Origin: Voacanga thouarsii
Taxonomy: Eukaryota; Streptophyta; Magnoliopsida; Gentianales; Apocynaceae
DNA length: 64,000 nt
Assembly: GCA_026120185.1 (NCBI GenBank)
Contig: JANUWF010000008.1
Coordinates: forward strand, 7,068,001 to 7,132,000
Direction: 5' to 3'
In this document: piece after piece, positions 47,787 to 61,074 of the stretch
How the letters are laid out: each line of letters opens with the position of its first letter
Position numbering within the stretch: the first letter of the stretch is position 1
Notes under the pieces: model-generated
Told to the model about the DNA's origin: nothing
Databases searched by the model: none
Seen by the model: only the letters and a program-made list of their open reading frames with translations
Program-made: the position numbers and the translations under genes

Positions 47787-49177
47787 ATGTCCCAAGACTC
47801 TTTTGATATTCGAGCCACTTTTGAAACTCTCAATGCAAAAATGGATAAGATGAGAAGAGATATAACCAAATTGCAAATCAACCAAGATCAAGCCTCAACC
47901 GTTGCATAAAGAAGGGGTTATAAAGAACAAGATAGCTCTAGGATGAGAGAGAAAAACAATGTCACACCCCATTGTATGCGCAAGGAGAGGATTGGGATGA
48001 GCATTTTGTAGGAAATCATCCGCCTACACCATTGGGGGGAGGTAGGTAAGGGTTAAGAGGAGGAAGATGTAGAATGCAAGGTAAACATGATGGAAAAAAT
48101 ATGAGAGGGCTTGAGAGGGAGTGTGAAAGAATGAAAGATTAGGATGAGGGAGTCCATGAGGAAGATTATGGAGGACAAAGTCGGGAAAATGGGATTAGAG
48201 TGAGAAGGCGAGACGAAGATGAGAGAGATAGAGAGTTGAGGCACATCAAAATAAAGGTACACCATTTTCAAGGTAAAAGTGACCCGGAGGCTTATTTTGA
48301 ATGGGAAAGGAGGATAAAAATTTTGTTTGAGTGCCATAAATATAGTGAGCAAACCAAGGTTAAATTGGCCATTTCAAGTTTCTTTGAGTATGCTTTAGTG
48401 TGATGGGACCAAGTAGCATCCCAAAGAAGGAGAATGGGGGATCAACTAATTGTCACTTGGGAATTGTTGAGAAACTTGATGAGAGGGAGGTTTTTACCCC
48501 TACACTACTATAATGAGCTTTACAAAAAATTGCATGTGCTTAGACAAGAAAATAAAAGTGTAGAGGATTTTCATAAGGAGTTGGAGGTGACCTTGATGAG
48601 AGCTAACATTGCTGAGGATGTGAGGGCAACAAAAGAAAGGTTTTTGATTGGGTTGAATAGGAAAATAACAAATGTGGTTGAGTTACATTCTTATGAGATT
48701 TTGGAGGAGATAGTGCATAAGGCTATTAAAATTGAGGCACAACTCAAAAGAAAATCACATTCCAAAGAAACCATCTATACCTATCCTATTTTCAACCGCC
48801 AACCTAGAGAGAGAGAAGAGCAACCAAAACTATTAAGACCACCAAAAGAGCCCTACAAGCCTAGAGAAGAATGGGCCAAGGAAAAAGAGAAAGGTATTGA
48901 GAGACCTCCAAGAACTAGGGACATCAAATGCTTCAAATACTTAGACTATCGACATACCTTATATGAGTGTCCAACTAAGAAATTGATGTCTACCAATACC
49001 CAAGGAGAGATAACTAGTGGAGAGGAGGATTGTGGAGATGAGAAACGAAATGAGGGACACAATGGTGATGATAATTCTAGCGACGAAGGAATTGTTGTGC
49101 CAACCCTTTACACTTTAGCCGGTGTTGCAATTAAGGAAATGGGAACTTGTGTTGTAGGAGATGTTTTTGATAATTAA
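47787..49177 (+). pseudogene. Element D gag with degenerate zinc knuckle
   Basis: The start ATG at 47787 gives MSQDSFDIRATFETLNAKMD with a coiled-coil-like Lys-rich stretch. After stops near 47905 the frame resumes at about 48200 with the capsid part: IKVHHFQGKSDPEAYFEWER, VKLAISSFFEYAL, a stop at 48400, then WELLRNLMRGRFLP and QENKSVEDFHKELEVTLMRA and ERFLIGLNRKITN. A knuckle remnant (CFKYLDYRHTLYEC) near 48945 has lost its second Cys to Tyr. The last ~60 codons are acidic. Family role: particle assembly and RNA packaging. Confidence 0.87.
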
Positions 49178-49204
49178 ATGAAGAAGAGCCTAAAAAGAAA
49201 CAAT

Positions 49205-49740
49205 ATTTCTACTCCCATTACCTTATCAACCAAAATTCATGTGTTGCTATCATTAATGGAGGGAGCTTTACCAATGTTGTGAGTGCTAACCTTATGGAAG
49301 AATTGGGTTGATATGTGATAAAACACCACAATCCCTATAGATTATAATAGTTTCATGATAGTGGAAAATTGAGTGTGAACAAATAAGTGTTGTTGACAAT
49401 TGAAATGGGGAAGTATCAAGATGAAATTATTTGTGATGTAGTCCCTATACAATCTAACCATTTAATTTTCAGAAGATCATGGCAATTTGATAGGAGTGTA
49501 TTGCATGACGGAATGAGAAATTCCTATTCGGTTATCAAGGGAAGCAAGCTATATACTCTTCTACCCCTACCCCCAAGTGAGGTGAAAGAAGTTCAAAGAA
49601 AAATGAGGGACAATGAGAAAAAGAAGAGTGTAGTAGCAGACCTTCCAAAGGAAGAGAATGATAGGAAGAATGACGAGGGAAAAGAAAGAGTGCAAATGGA
49701 GACCTCAAAACAAGAGAGAATCAAGGAAGAAAATGAATAG
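49205..49740 (+). pseudogene. Element D protease-region remnant
   Basis: Reading from about 49205 gives NQNSCVAIINGGSFTNVVSA, a broken retropepsin-like segment, and the frame 49387-49740 gives LLTIEMGKYQDEIICDVVPI, SNHLIFRRSWQFDRSVLHDG, then a Lys/Glu-rich tail. This is the usual end of a gypsy protease region before the RT. Here the RT never follows; the sequence goes to the polypurine tract after about 220 bp. Stops near 49310 and 49385 interrupt it. Confidence 0.8.
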
Positions 49741-49967
49741 AGGGGAGAAGATGTGGATAAAATGAGAGTAATCCTTTTGTGCTTGAAAAATGAAAACAAA
49801 AAAGAAGAAGCTACAAAAAAAAAAAAAAAAAAGAGTGATGAAGAGGGAAAAAATGCACATTATGTGAGGGAATATAGGCTAACATTTTGTCTTTACAACA
49901 AAACTTCTTGTTTGAAATCTTATGTAGGTGCTTATTCGAAGACGAATTCGCACAAAAGAGGGGGAAA

Positions 49968-50926
49968 TGATAGGAATCCATTCAAGTCATATGCCAAAGC
50001 TAAAGAAGGGGATGGAACTACAAGCTACACTTTATGGAACCTTAGAAGAATCCAAGACATGGAGGCTTACAGGGGAGAATTCAAGCAAAACAAACAAACA
50101 AGCTAAGGAACATGAAGAGTGTGAAGAGATGGATGCTAAAGAGAAGGCCAAAGAAAGTTGTATTTGGCCAACAATTTTTATGGAAGGACAAAGGAGTGCA
50201 AGAAGAGGCTGAAAAGATAAGAAAAGTAGGGTGTGAGGAGACTAGAACACTCCTGGCACCGGGTCCACCAGTACACCTGGCACCAGGTCATTTCGGGCAT
50301 CACTCTGTTTTGCTGATTTTTCTTGTTTTGTTTTAATTTTGTTTCCAATTTAATTCCCATGAATTTTAATTTGGAATAGGGATATTTTGGACATTTAAAA
50401 GGCTTGAATAATTGAGATTTTATCTCACCTTAATTATGTTTAGATACTTATATATATGGTATTATAACATTTCAAATGCAAGTTGGATATTATTATTGAG
50501 ATTCAAAGACACTTTTGAGAGAGTTGTTTGAAGGTTCTTCTATAAAGGCCAAGACCAATCGTAGGATTCCATTCCTTGCCTTTGATTTGAGTTTATAAAC
50601 TCCTAAGGATAGATCAAACTAACCTATCAAAATAGAATCTTAATTTCTTGCTAATCTAAGGGTCTAGAGTAGAGGTTAACTTTGGTTGCCTAGTTCATCT
50701 TCTTCAAGTGTTCTTAACTCCTTAGTTAGGTTGAGAGTTCTTGGGTATGAATTAGTAAACTTGATTCTCATTTCAAGAGTTCTAAGTTCTTTATTTTAGC
50801 TTAGGGTCCTAATATTTGAATTGGATATCTTGCTTCTTCACAAAAAATCACTATTTTGAGCTCTTGCATTTTATCCCAAATTTAGTCCCGCAATTCATTG
50901 AGAAATCACCCCCCAAGATCATATCA
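49968..50926 (+). repeat. 3' LTR of element D
   Basis: It starts TGATAGGAATCC right after the polypurine tract and ends AAGATCATATCA. A TATA-like ATATATATGG lies near 50449-50458. Confidence 0.93.
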
Positions 50927-52173
50927 CTACACTAGCAACATTGAGGCTTCGTAAGCTAACATAAGGCTAGATATATTCTTTCATGAGAAGTTTCTTTAGT
51001 TTTCCTTGAAGTTTCTTAAGCCCTACTATTAGCATAGTTAAAGAGTTTTCGAGAGGGGTTCTACTTAGCACCAAAGTCAATTCAAATACTACTTCCCAAA
51101 GTGGAGTGATCAACTTCATTAGAGAAATTATTAGAGAAAATTTTAACCACTTGGGTATCTTTCTATACTTGCAGTTTCTGGGGTATATCAACTAATTAGG
51201 CCAGATATATAGGTGTCCTTTCAACATCAGTTTTGAGCCTTCGTTCTCACTATTAAGCACTGTATTTTCCTCAATCACATTCATCCGGTCTATAGCAATA
51301 CACTATTCTATCCCTACAATCAACTTAACTTTTCACTTTGGCAAACAATCCATGCCTAATATGATATCATAATTCTCAAAGGACAAATAGACAAGATTTC
51401 TTGGCAAACTTATTTCTTCAACCAAAATCTCACATCTCAGATAAAAAACCTATAAATTTCCATTTTCTTACATAAAGGGATGTGCAAAAATGATTTATAC
51501 GACACTTTACAACTATCATGATTCAAATGAGTAATACACTACACACGACATAGGATCACGCAGAACTTGGACCAAAGAGTGTATTTTTGCCAAAATATAG
51601 GATATATAGTTCACTTTACGTTATAGCTACATTTGGTCTCCAAGTCCTCTCTGTTCAAAGCGAACTCTTAAGCCTTCACTGGTGACTTTGCACTATTTCT
51701 TTCATTGGCTACATGTCCCTGGTTGCCCGGGTATGGTAGTTGAATAGGATTTCTTGGTTGTATCGGGGTAGCTTCAAACAATTTCCCTTTAGATGTGTAG
51801 AATCTCCATAATTGAAGCATCTCTTGTTTGACTTCTAGAACGAGGAATCCTTTTCTTTATGTCCTTTCCTCCCACATTAGCAGTAGGTCACTATTTTCGA
51901 GACAGTAGCCACTGGTTCAATTCATACTTGCTTTCTCTTTTTCTTTCACTTCTATCCAACTAATCTCTTAGTAGGAAGATGTTTGGTTGCAAGTGAAGTT
52001 TGGTTGGAAAACCTTTTCCTAACCACATTTTTTGTCCATGTTACAGTATTCAAGATAGAAGTATTTGTGGTAGGAGGAAATAATGCTAAAGCCTTAATTA
52101 ATTCTGTAACTTCTTGGAGTATTTTGTTGCAAATAAATTACGACATTTAAAATATGGTTCTTTTAAATGTAGT
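50927..52173 (-). pseudogene. Ty3/gypsy element E gag end, protease region and start of RT
   Basis: Minus strand: two zinc-knuckle remnants at about 51890-51800 (YC-CGRKGHKEKDS and CFNYGDSTHLKGNC, some Cys lost), a decayed protease region (51650-51250), and the RT approach segment (VVFELTLV...ELKKLQGKLKKLLMKEYI type) at about 51100-50968. The frame continues on the far side of element D at 45924. So 50927-52173 and 44850-45929 were one reading unit before D inserted. Confidence 0.8.
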
Positions 52174-53722
52174 TGTCATGCACCCAATGAAAAATAAACA
52201 CCCTTCCCCTAAAGAAATAGCGTAGTATAGTAGTGAGCAGGGTGTCAAACTCATAAGGAACTCAAGAGAAGTATACTCTTATATTCTTTCCTTATCTTAA
52301 TCTTATGAATAACTCTTGAATAACTCACTTGAATGAATTCTCATGATGTCTTGAACATAAAGTAAATGGGGGAATCAAATAGGAAACTATTAAATCTAAA
52401 ACATAAAAGAAAGAAGGAAACTAACAAAAGCAAATCCAAGCTAATTAGAAAACTACTTGTTTTAGGAATATATTTTGAGATTAAATTTGGAAACCTATAA
52501 TAGATTGGACTACATTGAATAATTTGTTTTAGAACTCATGCAACACACCTTGAATTTCCATCTTTGTAAAAATGGACTAACCTTTACAACATACATAAGT
52601 TAAAATTCCTAATCTCATTCATTCAACTAATCCAAGTTGATTAATAATTTCTTAAAGACATTATTACTTTAATTAATCAATTGTCTTAGATTAAAAACAA
52701 GAATGATAAGCACATTAAATCATTACCAATATCAAGTTACAAAGACCTAAACACTGTAAATATATGGAACTAGAATCATGTAATTTCCTATCACTCCTAA
52801 CTAAGTCAAACACTACAACCTAATTAAAATTAATAGATACTACTTAGAAAATTAATCTAAAGAAGAATTATCTTAGCTTTCAATCATGTAAGTTAAGTAT
52901 GTTGATCTATCATAAGAAACTTAACACAATTGGTAAAGAAAAGATACTCAAAATTGCACAAATACTCAAGAGGAAATCTATAAAACATCAAAGATAGAAT
53001 CTTTAATACATGAATCTCAAAAATACCAAAATCAATACTAAAAAAATAACCTAATTCCACAACATAGAATCTTTATTGTCTTGAATATAAAAACATAATA
53101 CAATTGGAAATAAGAAAGAAACAAGAGAAAGTTTGAATGATAAAACTTGGTAAGCTCTCAATCTCAAGTTCTTCTTCCCTCCAAACTCCTTTCCCCCTTA
53201 AAAGCCTTCCTTTGATGCTTTCCTCAATAGAAACATGAATTGGTAAGAATTGTTAAAGTATATTCTGAATTGGGACGTCTAACACCTTTATATAGAGTCC
53301 TTAAATTGTCCTTGATTAAATTTGGAAAGTTTAAACCACCATTAAACTTATTTAAGACTTTTTAAATCCTTTAGGAAGTTGGCATGACATGCATGCATAG
53401 GCATGCATTCAAGCGGTGCATAATTTTTGAAAAAAACTACTCGATGCTAGCACGGGGATATTCATGGTCGTGCATCAAGCCATGCCCTTGTAAAAACACT
53501 AAAAAAACTATTAAGTTTATGTTCCAAGACCTCAAACTATTAGACAATCATTTTTTGTGTGAAAACTTATCCTTTAAACCATGTTTTACTTATTTTTTTG
53601 CTTAAAACATAATAAGACATAATATGAGTAAAAACCATACACATTTGCATAAAAGAGTGCATAAAAACTAAGGAAAAGGGCTATGAAAATATGATAATTT
53701 TACACCTAACATATTTCTATCA
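52174..53722 (-). repeat. LTR-like unit of another gypsy-type element
   Basis: On the minus strand it starts TGATAGAAATATGTTAGG at 53722 and could end TGCATGACA at 52174. It has the layout of the Athila/Tat-like LTRs elsewhere in the window: a TATA-like CTCTATATAAAGG near 53300 and a long AT-rich body. I found no second copy and no matching target duplication, so the ends are provisional. Confidence 0.4.
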
Positions 53723-53782
53723 TTTTGTTGATAACTTAGGCTATAATGACATCTCTAGGTATTTCACCATTAATACTATAGT

Positions 53783-55393
53783 TGAAGCAAGAATATAACA
53801 GAAGCCATGCATGCACAGACAACAAATAGAAGACAAAAACATAATGCAGAGAACACAGTGGAATGTTTCGTTTAAGTATATACCTCTGCATTTTAAAATT
53901 TTCTTTGGATGTGAAGAACTTGATTGAACAATAGGGATAGATTCTTCACTTGTTGATGCTTCTGGTTGAAAACTCGCTAATCTCCTACTCTTCCTTGACA
54001 TGAACGCCGAAGCCTTTTGCTTCTCAAAATATTCTACCGCCTAATCTCTTGTTGGTGAAACAAATAGGCGTGGAAAAACTAGTCTCAAAACCTCTTGATT
54101 CCTTGCTTTTAGTTAGCAAAATCAAGAAGATGAAGATGGGAAAAACAACGAGAGAAGAGATGAAAAATCAAGGCTTCTGGGTTTTTTTTTTCTTTTTTCA
54201 TAGATGTGTGTCTATATGAATAATGATACACAGAAACACCCAGAAGTTATCAACAGAAGACGTTTGGCTTAGCTAGATAATAAATTTAATTTAATTTCTT
54301 TCGTCCTTTTATTTAATTCCAACCTAATAATAAATTACACTTCCTGAATAAAATAAAATCCTTTTTAACCAAAACCATTTACTCAACCCAAAATTAATTA
54401 AGACTTATAGGCTATTTTGAGGACCAAAAAGACACATCGCCTTTACTACTAAAATGATCAAAATACCCATACTATATAAATAGCTGTATTTTATATTTTA
54501 AATATTTTCTAATATCACCATAAGGAAATATTGACCCCCCAAAACAATGCAGTATTAGCTATGTCTTCGACCTACATGTGAAATGACTAAAATACCCCTC
54601 TAAATATTGCCATGCATTTAGAGAGAAAAAAGTGTACTAACATCTCTCTAAAAGATATCTACCATCCTTAAGTTTATAGTCTAATGATTCACTACTTCTT
54701 GGAATATTTTTCGCTTTCCAATGGAGTTATCCTAAAGCAAATATCTATGTCATATTTCCTAAGGCCATGGCCATTTAGATCATCGGACACCTACAATGGG
54801 CGATATAGTGTAGAAGCTATCTTGTACAAGTCTATCTTAATTAACTAGTTACATATACACAACATACAAGTATATAGATCCTATAATAGAACCTCAACTA
54901 TAGTATATCAAAGCATATGCTGCCAACTTCGTTAAACCACCAACTTATACTCAAGCTGTAGAGTACAAGTTCATGCTGTAGCTTTAGTAGTCTAGGTTTC
55001 TATCACATAGTATTTTTAGAAACTACTACTGCATGTCTAGTTCTATGTATTCGAAATACGCTTGTGTTATGAAATGAGAAGACTACTCATTGGCTAAAGG
55101 TAAGCTATTCCATATTTAGAATTCATAACATAATAACCTTACCATGATGAGATTCCCATTCTTATTATTTGGTTAAGAACAATAGTTTATGTATTAAGTA
55201 ACACATGGTTCATACCTTACTTAAAAGACCTCCATTCACTTGAACTATTTACTTAAACACAATGGGTCTTTTCTAATGAGATTGTGCACAAAAGTAAAGA
55301 ACAATTCATAAATAACTTTTGAGAATAAAAATTTTATTAATACAAATCAAAATTATATCAGAAACTTAGTCTAAGAGGGTATACATCCCACCA
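53783..55393 (-). repeat. 3' LTR of the complete family B copia element
   Basis: It starts TGGTGGGATGTATACCCTCT at 55393, right after the polypurine tract, and ends GCTTCA at 53783. An internal deletion joins GGCTTAG directly to CTAGATAATAAATTT near 54277. Confidence 0.92.
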
Positions 55394-55547
55394 ATCTCCC
55401 ACTTGCACTCTAAAACTAAGTAAATCCAGAGGTGCCCACCTCTATAGTTTCTAAGTGTTTTCTAAAGACTCTATTAGACAAAGGCTTAGTGAAGGGATCT
55501 GTTAGATTGTTCTTCGAGGTAATCTGTTCCACCATGACTTCTCATCT

Positions 55548-58509
55548 TTAGATGAAATTCCGGATCAAGTTGTACCTCCTCTCAATGTACTTCCCATTTT
55601 TATGGTTTTTAGGTTCTTTGGATTGTAAGACCTCGCCATTATTGTCGCAATATATCACAACTGGCCTGTCTATCTGTGGCACTACTCTAAGTTCTAAAAG
55701 GAACTTTCGGAGCCAGACTACTTTTTTGGATGCCTCCGAAGCTACCACATACTCAGCTTCCATGGTTAAGTCAGAAATGCAAGATTACTTGATAATCCTT
55801 CATAAAATAGCTCCGCCAAATAAGATGAAGACATATATACTAGTGGATTTTCTCTCATCCTTATCTGCCTGCTAGTCTGAGTCTGTGTATCCTGTAGGAA
55901 CCAAGTCATCTGTCCTATAAACCAACATATAATCTCTCTTACCCTTAAGATACTTGAGAATATACTTTACAGTTTGCCAATGAATCTCCCTTGAGTTAAA
56001 TTGATATATGCTAACTAAGTCTACGGCAAAGCAGATATCTGTCCTAGTACACAGCATGACATACATAAGACTTCCCACAGCTGAAGCATAGGGAATCTTA
56101 TTCTTTCTATCCTTTTCTTTGTGAGACTTTGGATAGTATTTTGAAGAAAAAGACAACCCATGTCTGTAAGGGTTTAACACTCCCTTGCATGAGTCCATGT
56201 TGAACTTAGCATGAGTCCATGTCTGTAAGGGTTTAGCCAACATTTTGTTAATGCATGTAGTTTGGGATAATCCTAACATTTTCTATTTCCTATTTCTAAG
56301 AAGTTTAATCCCGAGAATGTAACTGGATTCTCCAAAGTCTTTTATATTAAATTGACTAGATAGCCAAACATTAGTAGATGACAGTATTCCTACATCATTT
56401 CCAATGAGTCGAATGTCATCCATATATAGTACAAAAAAATCACGTTTATGCCTTGCAGTTTCTTGTACAAACATGGTTCATTCTTATTTTGAATGAAATC
56501 ATAGGACTTTATAGTTTCATCGAACGTATATTCCATGCTCTGGATGCCTGCTTAAGTCCATAAATGGATTTCTTAAACTTACAAACTATATGTTCTTGGC
56601 CTACAACAATAAAGCCTTTTGGTTGGGACATATAGATGTTTTCACTAAGATGGCCATTTAGAAATGCCGTCATGACATCCATTTGCCATATTTCATAGTC
56701 ATAACGACATACGATGGCAAGGAGGATACGAATGGATTTAAGCATAGCTACCGAGGAAAATGTTTTCTCATAATCGATACATTTTTTCTGAGTATCCTTT
56801 CGCCACAAGTTTAGCTTTGAAGGTTTCCATATTCCCATCCGCTCTCCTCTTCCTCTTGTATACCCACTTACACCCAATGAATTTTTTACCTTCAGGTGAA
56901 TCTACAAGATCCCAAACCTTATTGAAGTACATAGACTCAATATCGGCTTTCATTGCTTCATACCACAGGTTTGTATCGGCATTAGCAATAACCTCCTCGT
57001 ATCTAGTGGGATATTATTCTTGATGGTCAGAGACTAGGTCAAATGCTTCTCAAGTCTATCTTTCTAGAACCCTAGATACCCTCTTACAACGACGAGGCTC
57101 TATTTGTATAAGTTCTTGAACCTTTGCCTCTTCTTGTTCTATAAACGGGTTAGAAAAAGTCATTTCAAAAGATAATTTCTCCTCAAGTTCCAAACTTGTT
57201 GAACTTTTAGTGGATGTGCTTAGATTATTCTCCAAGTATCTAACATTAGTATTTACAAGTACTTTTTACTCATTGGGATGATAAAAGTAACCACCATTTG
57301 TACCTTTTGGATACCTAACAAAATAGCATAATTCTGATATTGGTCCTAACTTGTCTCCCTTGATCAGCACAAAAGTTGGACAATCTTATATCTTCCACAT
57401 CTCATAGGGCATCCTTGATACTAACTTGGAAGGCACCAAGCTCAGAATATATGCCGTTGTTTCCAGGGTATAGCCCTAAAAAGACACTAGAAGAGTAACA
57501 TGAGACATCTTGCTTCGAACCATTTCCATCAATGTTTTGTTCCTTCTCTTAGCTACTCCATTCTGCTGGAGTGTTTCTGGCACAGAGAGCTGGGATACTA
57601 TCCATGATGTAGCATGTAGTCCTTGAATCTACCAAGGAGGTACTCTCCAATACTATTTAATTGTAAGGTTTTGATTAGTTTATCTGTCCGACACTCCACT
57701 TCAACCTTTAACTTTTTGAACTTGTCAAAAGAGTCAGATTTGCATCTCATCAAGTAAACATAACCATACCTGGTATAATCATTCGTGGAGGTGAAGAAGT
57801 ATTTAAACCCCTATCTTAATAGTATAGATAAATGAGTACACGCATCAGTATGGATAAGACTCAGTGTCTCATTGGCTCTATTCGCTTTTTGGGTATAGGA
57901 CCTTTTGGTATGTTTTCCTATAAGACAGGATTCACATTAAGGCTAACTTTCCAATCTCAATGAGCCTAAAGGCCAATCATGGATTAACCTCTGAATCCTA
58001 GTTGAGTTAATTTGACCCAACCTTAGATGCCAAAGATGTGAGTCATTGATATTGGTTTTTCTCTTCCTATTTAAATGTTTAGATTAAGCGTTATTTAATT
58101 GATTGTTAATAGGATTAATGAAGAATATATTTTCATACATGTGTCTAGCACATAAAACTTCTTCATTTCTATTGATAGTTATATCAGGATGGAAAGAAAC
58201 AGAATATTCTTTATTTATTAGCTTTGCAATGAAAACCAAATTTTGTCTAAAATCAGGAATAAATAAAATATCCTTTAATATAACTATTCTATTACAATAA
58301 AAAATAAGTTTCAGTTTTCCTATTGCATGTGCTCAAACTTGTGCTCCATTTCCCACGCGTAGTCCATATTTCCCCTTTTGGAGTCTTCTAATCTTTCTAA
58401 ACCCCTATATGGAGTTATAGATGTGATCAGTGGCTCTTGAATCAACAATCCAAGTGGAAGTTGATCCAACCATTGATATAGACTTTAGATAGAAAACATT
58501 ACCTGTGGG
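55548..58509 (-). pseudogene. Family B copia pol: protease, integrase, reverse transcriptase, RNase H
   Basis: A protease-like STWIVDS-ATDHIC segment near 58450 is followed by an integrase region with HLWHLRLGQIN near 58040 and a decayed catalytic core to about 57350. The RT starts at about 56950 (VWDLVDSPEGKKFIGCKWVY), continues with QMDVMTAFLNGHLSENIYMS near 56680 and the catalytic LYMDDIRLIGND near 56425, then GSLMYVMLCTRTDICFAVDL near 56060. RNase H (MEAEYVVASEASKKVVWLRK, IYCDNNGE) is at 55763-55600. At least a dozen stops and several frameshifts show the gene is dead. Confidence 0.9.
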
Positions 58510-59208
58510 GTTTTTCTTGGCTTGAAGATTTGGACACTCCTTTGTCCAGTGTTCCTTCTTCTCACATTTAAAGCATTTGCTCTTGGGTTTGTCTTTGTGC
58601 TGGGACTTGGGCTAGTGCACTAGATTACCTTTCTTCTTCTTGAAATTTCTGGGTTTGGGCCCAGTTTTTGAAGAAGATGCCATCATAGCCCTTACCTGTG
58701 GCTTCATGACCTTCTCCGCCACCTGGAACTCTTTCATTAACTCAGTTAAACTCATGTTTAACATATTGTAGTTCAACTTGAACTGTGTAAAAGAGCCTGT
58801 CAAAGATTCGAGAACTATGTCCACTTGGCTCTCGGGGTCAATGACAATCCCCAAGACTTCCGCTTCCTCGAAAGCAGCAATCATTTTGAGCATATGTTCC
58901 TAAACTAATGCTCCTTCAGCCATCTTAGTGTTTATGATTATTCGAAGAGTCTTCTACCTTAAGGGCCGACTTTTGTCTGCAAACATCGTGGCTAATGATA
59001 TACTAATATCATATGCAGTTGCCATGTGCTCATGTTTGGGTTGAAGCACATTAGACATGGAGGCTAACATATAGTATTGTGCCATCTTGTCAGCCTTCTT
59101 CCATGCTTTCTCAGCCTCTCGCACCTCATCGGTGGAACCTTCCCCGATAACAGGCCAGATTTCGTAGAGGACATACTTATACTTCTCAACTATGAGTATT
59201 ATGTCCAA
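58510..59208 (-). pseudogene. Family B copia gag with zinc knuckle
   Basis: The frame 59208-58954 carries the N-terminal part (WPVIGEG...EAEKAWKKADKMAQYYMLAS) and 58893-58612 the C-terminal part (MLKMIAAFEEAEVLGI, VLESLTGSFTQFKLNYNM, SLTELMKEFQVAEKVM, then a Lys-rich tail). This is the copia UBN2-type Gag. A CCHC knuckle (CFKCEKKEHWTKEC) lies at about 58575-58535. A frame break between 58954 and 58893 separates the two halves. Confidence 0.88.
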
Positions 59209-61074
59209 GTTCTTTTTTCAGTCCACATAATTAGGACCCATTAGCTTATTCTCATGGAAAATAACGGCTAAGGGACTGAAAGAACCTCCACCAACCATTT
59301 GTGAAAATTGAAAATAAAAGGAATTCTCAATTTTGTGAAAAACAAAATAATTTGTGCACTTTATCCTCATAGTAAACTAATAATAGTTAACCCCATCACT
59401 ATTATCTTTAATATGATTAATTTGGCTCTTAGGAAAACTAACATAGCTTTTTGGGAAGATTAACAATTTTCTAAGCTAGGTGTGCTAACCACCACAAATT
59501 AATTTTCCTTCTAGGTAATGATCTAGAAGATAACTCTATCGAGGGGATGGCCGTTTCTTCTCAATTCCTATAGACATACCTCGCACTATAATCTCCAACA
59601 TGGGCTGGCCAATCATAGTACGTGTCCCTAGGTTATTAATTACATTATTCCATTAGTTCTAGATCCTTGGGTATCTCCATCCTATATGAGTTCACTCCTA
59701 GAGTGACGTGAGGAGATCCACGATCTCTAATAAGGATCGTGGTGGAAGTCGTGGGGCCATTGGAACCCCTCTCCCACTTAGTTTTTTAAATAAGGGCTTT
59801 CTTGGAAAAATATCTTTTATAAATTTCAATTAAGTCTTCTTTTAACTCAAAAATAAAATATCTAAACCTATAAAAATTTCTATGTCAAGGTTTATATCTT
59901 TTGAGAAAATTTTTTAATGAATTAATTTTATTTAAGTTAAAAATTTAATAATTTTAAAAAACTTCCATTTAAAACTTTCTAGAGATTTTGATATCAAGTT
60001 TTTATTTGACAAAAATAATTTTTCTTTGTGAAAATAACTTAAAATAGTTTTCCATTTTAACTTACAAAAATTTCTAAATCCAAAATATTTTCTATGCAAA
60101 TGATATAAAACCTTTAAGAAAATAACCAAGGATTAATTTTTGTTTAAGTTAAAATTAACCATTTAATTAAAGAACAATATTTTTCCTTGTCAAATAAAAA
60201 TTCCCAAACATCTTGGTCTTTGAAAAAACATGCACATAGGAATTAAAATAAATAGCATGCTAGAAAACAGTAAACGTTTTCATACTTTTCTATTTTTAAA
60301 CCTAAGGGCCCAAAGAATAGAATTAAACACATTAATTAAATTAATTAATGGTCCTATTTAATCCTAAAAATCTTTTACTACTATTTTTCATGCAAAATAT
60401 TCAAAGAATATTAACTATTGCAAAAATAATAACTTTGCCTGGTATGGGACCAAAAACAAAAAAGAAATTGCGCAAGAATTATAAGAAAAAAAAATAATTT
60501 TTTTTCTAGTCTTGCGCACCTACCATATCGGATCATGGCCCATGACCAGCGGGCGCCAACCACCCGCAACCCCGGGCGGCCCGTGCACTCGCCCTAGAAA
60601 TAGTCATAGTAGTGACCACATCCTGCCCATGATGCTTCTCTATTTTTCGAGCCAAGGGGAAGCTCGGGCCCGGTTGCGGCTTGCAAGCCTTGGCTAGGCT
60701 TGGGTGCCATCCTCGGCTCTAGGCTGTTCGAGCTGCTGAAGCTCGACTCGGCTTAGCTCGGCTCAGCTTATGCTGGCTGCTCGGTCTATCTTCTTCATTT
60801 TTTTTTTCTTCTTCTGTGATTTTATCAAGCAACTCTTTTGTTACAGATTTTCATCAAAACAAAAACCACATCTGCCTATACCCTTTAAATTTGGGTTTAC
60901 ATGATTGCTACGAAAAAACAATAGATTTACAGTGGATCCTAAACCTTAACCATGAGGTGTACAGAGCATCTATTCCATAACAAAATAGCGAAGGATCACA
61001 AGCATAATCAAACAATTATTTGGCCCATTTTATTAATTAGCATACATGTTTCCTAAGCCATTCAAAGATTCATT
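59209..61074 (-). other. Long leader of the family B copia element
   Basis: About 1.9 kb lies between primer site and gag with no readable frame. Most is AT-rich (59750-60500), but 60510-60780 is a sharply bounded GC-rich block with repeated GGCTCG/GCTCGG words, unlike anything else in the window. Confidence 0.6.

Larger units (their letters stand above)
45930..50926 (+). mobile_element. Gag-protease-only LTR element D, complete, inside the RT of element E
   Basis: LTRs are 45930-46961 (1032 bp) and 49968-50926 (959 bp), both TGATAGGAATC...AAGATCATATCA. Exact copies of CTACA flank the element (45925-45929, 50927-50931). A primer site (TGGCATCAGAGA) is at 46969-46980 and a polypurine tract (AAAAGAGGGGGAAA) at 49954-49967. 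The 3-kb interior holds a gag and the retropepsin-like end, followed directly by the polypurine tract. No reverse transcriptase, RNase H or integrase is present, so the element depends on another source of these enzymes. Confidence 0.93.
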
